Shown: positions 7,972 through 12,088 of the stretch, one piece after another
How the letters are laid out: the number at the start of each line of letters is the position of its first letter
How positions within the stretch are numbered: the first letter of the stretch is position 1
DNA from: Phoronis ovalis
Lineage: Eukaryota > Phoronida > Phoronidae
Direction: 5' to 3'
Length of the DNA: 12,088 nucleotides
Assembly (NCBI GenBank): GCA_028565635.1
Contig: JAOXYB010047924.1
Span: 1 to 12,088 of the forward strand
Notes under the pieces: generated by a model
Database searches by the model: none
What the model was told of the DNA's origin: nothing
Seen by the model: only the letters and a program-made list of their open reading frames with translations
Made by a program: the position numbers and the translations under genes

Positions 7972-8295
7972 GCTTATAATGCATTACTGAACCTGTACCG
8001 GTTGATTTCACTTTGTTTAGAAAAAAGAAAATATAAATTCATATCGATAAAATTGTTAAGCGGAATGGTACCAAACATTTGAATCTTACCCTACAGTCTT
8101 TGATATGATACAGAGGTGCATATCACACTATGAGCAGCTCAGTGTAATACATGCATGTTGACTATAAATGCTTGCCATGCCATTACAAAACCGGAATGTT
8201 GTAGTACAGTGTGCATCACTGTTAGAATGTTAATGTGCGGCTCTGATAGTGACATATTTGCAAGATTGTTTTAACAGTTGAAAGACACTGTTGAT

Positions 8296-8301
8296 AATAA
8301 A
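8296..8301 (+). promoter_or_regulatory. candidate polyadenylation signal AATAAA
   Basis: First canonical AATAAA on the + strand after the stop, followed directly by TGTGTTTTTTG, a GT/T-rich downstream element. It would give a 3' UTR of roughly 0.9 kb. Confidence 0.35.
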
Positions 8302-9379
8302 AATGTGTTTTTTGATAGTAATGGTATTCAAATGATGGTAAAAATGTCAAGTTTGCAAATATATAAATTAAAACTAGTCTGATCACAAAAAAAAGGTTGA
8401 TTAGAATATGAAAAATGACTTGTTGTTGAGGGTAAACATAACTTTCTCGTAATTTAAAACTGCATTCTGTACACCTTGGTGGTTGTTGTACAGGAGTGGA
8501 TTCCTGCACCATCTCCAGTTGTATTTTACAGTTGAAGATGCGGGGATCTTCCATTGCTTATGTAGTGAGTAATATCACTATTGACAGGATGTACAAAACC
8601 ATTTTTAACACTAATCAACTGTTTTAAATATGCACCATGATGAAGTATGCGAAAAACTGGCTGTCACTGCCAAGTGAAAATTTATTGTAAAGCTATAACA
8701 AGCAACAACTGTAGACATAATTTAGGATTCCATGATTATTTGTAACTGATTAATAAGCTTAAAATTGGTTACTTGTTGTATAGGAGTTGTTTCCTAGTTC
8801 TTAGGTACAGTGATGACATTTTATTGACTAGAAAGATTTTTGTGACATACTATTTAATTTTATTATATAAACAAAGAATCTTATGCACCATAAAAGTAAG
8901 CTTTAATAAGTGAAGAGTAAAATTAATGATTATAAATAAGTAATGTAATAAAGAAAATGGATATAAGATTGTGAAAAGCCTGTTAGTTATGGTGACATTA
9001 AATCAAGTATATAGTAGTTACAGGCAGATAGAATTTAGTAACTGGAGATGTGAAATATCATTGTGTAAAGAAAGATAAAAATGCTGTGATAAATGCTATT
9101 AACCGGTGCCTTTAATAACCAATGTGTTTGATTAATCAGATATGCTATCAGCATAATATACAGTATTGCGGAGTTTTATAACATACTTATAAAATGTTAC
9201 TGTTTATAGTACAGTTATTGTGAATCTATATTCTTTTTTGGTTCAGACTGAATTCAGGATTAAAGATGATCTGTAATTTTTAATATGAAAATATAAGAAA
9301 AATAGTTGCATAAATTTGTTTAATATTACTGTGCAATTTTGTGATTTGTTGTTTTTCTTTTGTTTGTAACATTTAAGGC

Positions 9380-9560
9380 TACAGCACAGGGTAAGCGGTA
9401 TGGGTCTCAAACTGCCGCCAAGATGTACAAAGTGCCTTTAGCGTCAACAACGCGGACCATATAGTACTATTACTTCCTCGCACATAATGTGCAATAGCTG
9501 TTCGCACAACATCGCATTAGATGGTGTTTTCTCGCACATAGTGGTTCCTGGTGTGTGCCG
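9380..9560. other. G+C-richer, CpG-containing island in AT-rich DNA
   Basis: Several CpGs (CTGCCGCC, AACGCGG, CTCGCACA) cluster here, while flanks are strongly AT-rich. CTCGCACATA occurs at 9477-9486 and 9531-9540, with TTCGCACA at 9501-9508 between them. No open frame of note on either strand: GCCGCCAAGATG at 9414-9425 is followed by only 13 codons. It may be a promoter, an enhancer or a transposon remnant. Confidence 0.35.
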
Positions 9561-9653
9561 TGCCAAGCGTTTCTAAATTACAGTATTGTATTGTACAAAA
9601 ATGTTCTGAAAATGCAATACTTTTCTCAATTTTACAATACTTTTCCTTACTTT

Positions 9654-9669
9654 TATATATATATATATA
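9654..9669. repeat. (TA)8 microsatellite
   Basis: Sixteen bases of alternating TA, uninterrupted. Confidence 0.9.
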
Positions 9670-10206
9670 GTTCTAGACATTTTGAAATTAACGACACGTT
9701 TTAAAATAGTATTGTAAAAACATTACTATCGTTTAATATTGAAACGTTTGGCACACATTTTCCACAAGTGATATCGCAATCTAAACAGTTTAAATAAAAA
9801 GAGACTGTTCATTTATAGTCTGGTTTCTTTAAGCACTAGAGAAGCCAAGCTTTTTCTCACTTAATTTCATAGGCCAAAAATTCAACATTTTGAATTATTT
9901 GATATTTATAAAATTATCCATAATAACAGAACCAACTAACGGTAGTCTATTTGAAAGAAAATTGTACAAACTTTATTTCCAGCCCAGTCTAATGATAGAT
10001 AACAATAATTCGTTGTTGAGTTTATCATCCCTACACGCAATAATATGTCCGGCATCTGGCAGTAATGTCTAAACAATTTTTGTAATATATAGTCTGTATG
10101 ATTGACACTATTACAATAATAAGGACAAAACCGATATGTCACCCATGTGAGTAATTTTTGGACATTATGTTCTCATATTTCGCTGTATGTAAAACATGGA
10201 TCGAAT

Positions 10207-10233
10207 CTAGAATCTAGCGTGACTAGAGTCTAG
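10207..10233. repeat. pair of near-palindromic CTAG-based 11-mers
   Basis: CTAGAATCTAG (10207-10217) and CTAGAGTCTAG (10223-10233) differ at one base; each is palindromic except near its centre. Function unknown. Confidence 0.6.
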
Positions 10234-11204
10234 TATCTTTAGCGAGCACTATTGAAATAAAATAATTTCTTTATAATAATTACGTACTGGGCGCAATAGT
10301 TAAAATTAAAAATATTCATACTGCTATGAAGTTGTGACAAATTTCCATAAAATCAAGTTTTGATTTAAGAAACTGGTGCAAAGCGAAATGATAAAAAAGT
10401 ATTTGCATGTACAATGTAACTGATAGTTCAGCCTATGCTTTTTTGGAAATTTTGCATGAGTGTTCCTGTAGAAATTGTTGAAAGCACACACCAGTGAGAC
10501 TACCACTGGTATTAAATCAGATATCTTTTATAGATATGATTGAATGTAATTTTACAGTGAATAGCAATGGATCAAAAAAAGTTTATCAGTATTTGTTATT
10601 ATAGTAGATGACAAGTACGAAGTACACTATATGCAGGTTAAGAAAATTAAATCATGTAATGTTATTTAGTGACTAGGATGAACACTGGGCCTACCCATAC
10701 GAGAGATCTACTACACAAGATGTGCAAAATAACCTTCGTATTTCTATAAAATGCAATGGCACGGTTATCATGACATACTTTCGCACTTTTTTCTGCCAAC
10801 ATTTTTCAAACTGATAATTAAATGTTTATGTACGAATATCACCTTTTCTGTTTTTAAAAAATAATCACGCTAATAAGTTATGAAAATAATAGAATTTACC
10901 CAGTATATAGTTATCATAAATAAATTATTGTATTCTATTTCAACAACCCTCCATAAAAATTTCAGATTCGATCCAGATTCCATATTTTGCACACGGCTCT
11001 ATTATTTGCGATTTTTATCAAATACAAGTACATGTATTTGTTTAAAGCCAACAGTCCAAAATACGTCGTAAGCAACCAACCACTATTTCACATACATTAG
11101 AAATGTAACTTCTCTATTTTCAGTAGACATCCCAGAAGAACCGTATTGAAATGTTTTTGTTCAAATGCGTAGTAAAATTTTAATTTTTCCCCTTGAATTT
11201 CTAG

Positions 11205-11339
11205 ATGAAAACGTGGAAACAAATGCAGGGACATAGCAGCCTCGAGGACTGGTATAAAGAAAATAAAGAGTCCCACCTTTTCTATGACACTAACGTCCTC
11301 TTTGGAAATGTACATCCTGGACACTGTGTAATGGGCTGA
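11205..11339 (+). CDS. candidate short coding exon or small gene, unrecognised
   Basis: An ATG at 11205 starts 44 codons and a TGA at 11337-11339. The peptide begins MKTWKQMQGHSSLEDWYKEN and later reads FYDTNVLFGN and HPGHC. Its mix of Trp, Tyr, His, Glu and Lys looks more like a real protein than the neighbouring AT-rich noise, and base composition also changes here. It follows a pyrimidine-rich stretch ending TTTCTAG (to 11204), a good acceptor, so it could be a terminal exon. It could instead begin at the ATG and splice out at GTAATG (11328), leaving in phase 0. I recognise no family. The minus-strand open stretch over it (11097-11324) is probably a shadow. Real coding status is uncertain. 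Confidence 0.3.
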   Translation: MKTWKQMQGHSSLEDWYKENKESHLFYDTNVLFGNVHPGHCVMG

Positions 11340-11356
11340 CTCGCGTTTTCAGAGCA

Positions 11357-11404
11357 CCTACGACGAAAATTATTGTCCTAGCACTCTGCTCAGCGCCCTA
11401 GGAC
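11357..11404. repeat. 20-bp minisatellite, left part (three units)
   Basis: CCTACGAC at 11357, CCTAGCAC at 11377 and CCTAGGAC at 11397 are exactly 20 bases apart, with variable spacers. The same octamer resumes at 11703. Confidence 0.6.
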
Positions 11405-11462
11405 CCCGGGGATACTGCCATTGAGAGTCACTATATATATGCCTCTTTTTTCAGCTCCCGCA

Positions 11463-11664
11463 TTTACCACAGGGTATGTTTTTCACACTTCTCAAAGCTT
11501 TATATACCACAGGGTATACTTTTCTTGTTGGATATTTACCACAGGGTATATTTTCAACAAATATTCGTTTACCACAGGGTGTATTTCTTGGACTACGCAT
11601 TTACGACAGGTATGAAAAATTAAAGTTCGTATTTTTTTCCATTTTTATTTACCACAGGGTATGT
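11463..11664. repeat. array of six interspersed TTTACCACAGGGTAT motifs
   Basis: Core TACCACAGGGTAT starts at 11465, 11505, 11537, 11570 (ending GTG), 11602 (TACGACAGGTAT, degenerate) and 11650. Spacings are 40, 32, 33, 32 and 48 bases. Each core is a small inverted repeat, TACC-ACAG-GGTA, and most are followed by a T-rich run. Spacers are not alike, so the motif itself is the conserved unit. ACCACA inside the core matches the Runt/RUNX binding core. The array spacing is too loose, and the motif too short, for a CRISPR, which is not expected in an animal anyway. Confidence 0.85.
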
Positions 11665-11702
11665 CGCACACCCTACCAACTTTTCTGTCAAGTACCCCTC
11701 GG

Positions 11703-11792
11703 CCTAGGACTCTGTATGCAGAGTTCTTGGACCCTCGGTCAATGTCTTAGGACCGTGGATCAGAATCCTAGGACAATCAATCGACCTAGGAC
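11703..11792. repeat. ~20-bp minisatellite, right part (five units)
   Basis: CCTAGGAC-like octamers start at 11703, 11726 (CTTGGACC), 11746 (CTTAGGAC), 11767 and 11785, 18 to 23 bases apart. On the minus strand the repeats read as a 7-residue proline-containing period (such as PRSIDC, PRILIHG, PKTLTEG), which is a by-product of the ~21-base period rather than evidence of a protein. Confidence 0.7.
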
Positions 11793-12036
11793 TTGATATA
11801 TACACATTGTGTATATGCACAAAGCGTTTCGTATATGTCTTAGTAATTAATAAATACACTAACATTTGCGACGGATTTGCAGCTGTTTGGTGTCCCACAA
11901 GTAACCTACAACAATTGCAGAAAGTAGAAGTGTAGGCTCTTATAAACAGATATTTTTATTCATTATTTAAATTTTAATTATGCTCAAATTTTTCTCTTAG
12001 TTATGATATGAAATTATACATATTTTCAAATTACAG
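11793..12036. other. AT-rich stretch leading to a possible acceptor
   Basis: No gene or repeat recognised. It ends in a T-rich run and ATTACAG (to 12036), which looks like a splice acceptor. Confidence 0.5.
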
Positions 12037-12088
12037 GAGTTCAAGACAGGCCAAAAGGTTTTAAAGAAGAACCTGAGAAGATTAGACA
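12037..12088 (+). CDS. possible 5' part of an exon, cut by the window edge
   Basis: Directly after TTTTCAAATTACAG, a credible acceptor, two frames stay open to the edge. Phase 0 gives EFKTGQKVLKKNLRRLD; the frame starting two bases in gives VQDRPKGFKEEPEKIR. Both are rich in charged residues and neither is a family I recognise. The base composition is less AT-rich than the preceding 200 bases. Too short to be sure. Confidence 0.3.

Larger units (their letters stand above)
7387..9379 (+). other. 3' UTR of the exchanger gene and following non-coding DNA
   Basis: No exon, RNA gene or transposon domain is recognisable. Transcript-end candidates are ATTAAA at 7557-7562 (followed by a T/G-rich run), ATTAAA at 7744-7749, AATAAA at 8296-8301 (followed at once by a GT/T-rich run) and AATAAA at 8947-8952. 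It holds a 27-bp tandem duplication at 7918-7971 and a 23-bp imperfect direct repeat (8483-8505 and 8773-8795, 20 of 23 identical). Minus-strand open stretches at 7808-8011 and 8222-8554 look like chance. Confidence 0.6.
9561..11204. other. AT-rich intergenic stretch, no gene seen
   Basis: Contains two CAATACTTTTC strings (at about 9617 and 9641), a (TA)8 run at 9654-9669, an AATAAA at 9793-9798 and four CTAG tetramers at 10207-10233. The longest open stretches on either strand are 60-68 codons, have no domain and look random. Confidence 0.6.

Noticed and set aside
8222-8554. 110-codon minus-strand frame
   Set aside because: Longest open stretch outside the exons, but no family, no paired exons and biased AT-derived residues (Phe, Tyr, Ile, Leu); probably chance.
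9401-9560. tRNA or other RNA gene in the G+C-richer island
   Set aside because: A GGTTCCTGG string recalls a T-arm, but no acceptor stem, D-arm or anticodon arm can be placed around it.
11463-11664. CRISPR array
   Set aside because: Repeats are only about 13-20 bases, spacings vary from 32 to 48 bases, and the host is an animal.
11421-11898. Open frames through the repeat arrays giving periodic peptides on both strands
   Set aside because: The periodic residues follow from the DNA repeat periods; several frames are equally open, which argues against coding.

Overview
This is animal (eukaryotic) nuclear DNA. It is AT-rich and carries the 3' half of one intron-rich gene on the + strand, followed by a long non-coding stretch. 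The gene is an SLC4-family anion exchanger (Cl-/HCO3- exchanger, AE1/AE2/AE3 type). Nine coding exons between 668 and 7386 join in frame, each bounded by AG and GT where required, and give the last 516 residues of the protein: membrane span 2 to span 14, the cytoplasmic tail and the stop. The 5' exons (cytoplasmic domain and span 1) lie to the left of the window. Several positions are not vertebrate-like, and AT-rich introns next to LTR-retrotransposon debris fit an invertebrate. A mollusc or other lophotrochozoan is my guess; the sequence alone does not prove it.

Layout. 1-102 is the end of an LTR-retrotransposon polyprotein reading frame. It is followed by probable 3' LTR sequence with a 93-bp tandem duplication (131-316) and a TATA-like promoter, all lying in the intron upstream of the first visible exon. 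668-7386 holds the nine exons and eight introns (423 to 1165 bp). From 7387 comes the 3' UTR, with an ATTAAA at 7557 and a canonical AATAAA at 8296 as candidate cleavage signals, then intergenic DNA. A G+C-richer island lies at about 9380-9560. Near the right edge are a candidate short coding exon (11205-11339, function not recognised), a ~20-bp minisatellite split by a block of six TACCACAGGGTAT motifs (11357-11792), and a possible exon beginning at 12037.

Function. Residues that matter for anion exchange in human AE1 are present at the aligned positions: the Glu at the end of span 8, the Arg of span 10, the Lys of span 13 and one of the two outer stilbene-site lysines. The span 2-3 segment (FAGQPL...ATGP) instead resembles the Na+-bicarbonate cotransporter branch. 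I see no novel multi-gene system, CRISPR, toxin or phage content. The points of interest are the exchanger's mixed signature, a possible intronic-polyadenylation isoform, and the repeat arrays near the right end.
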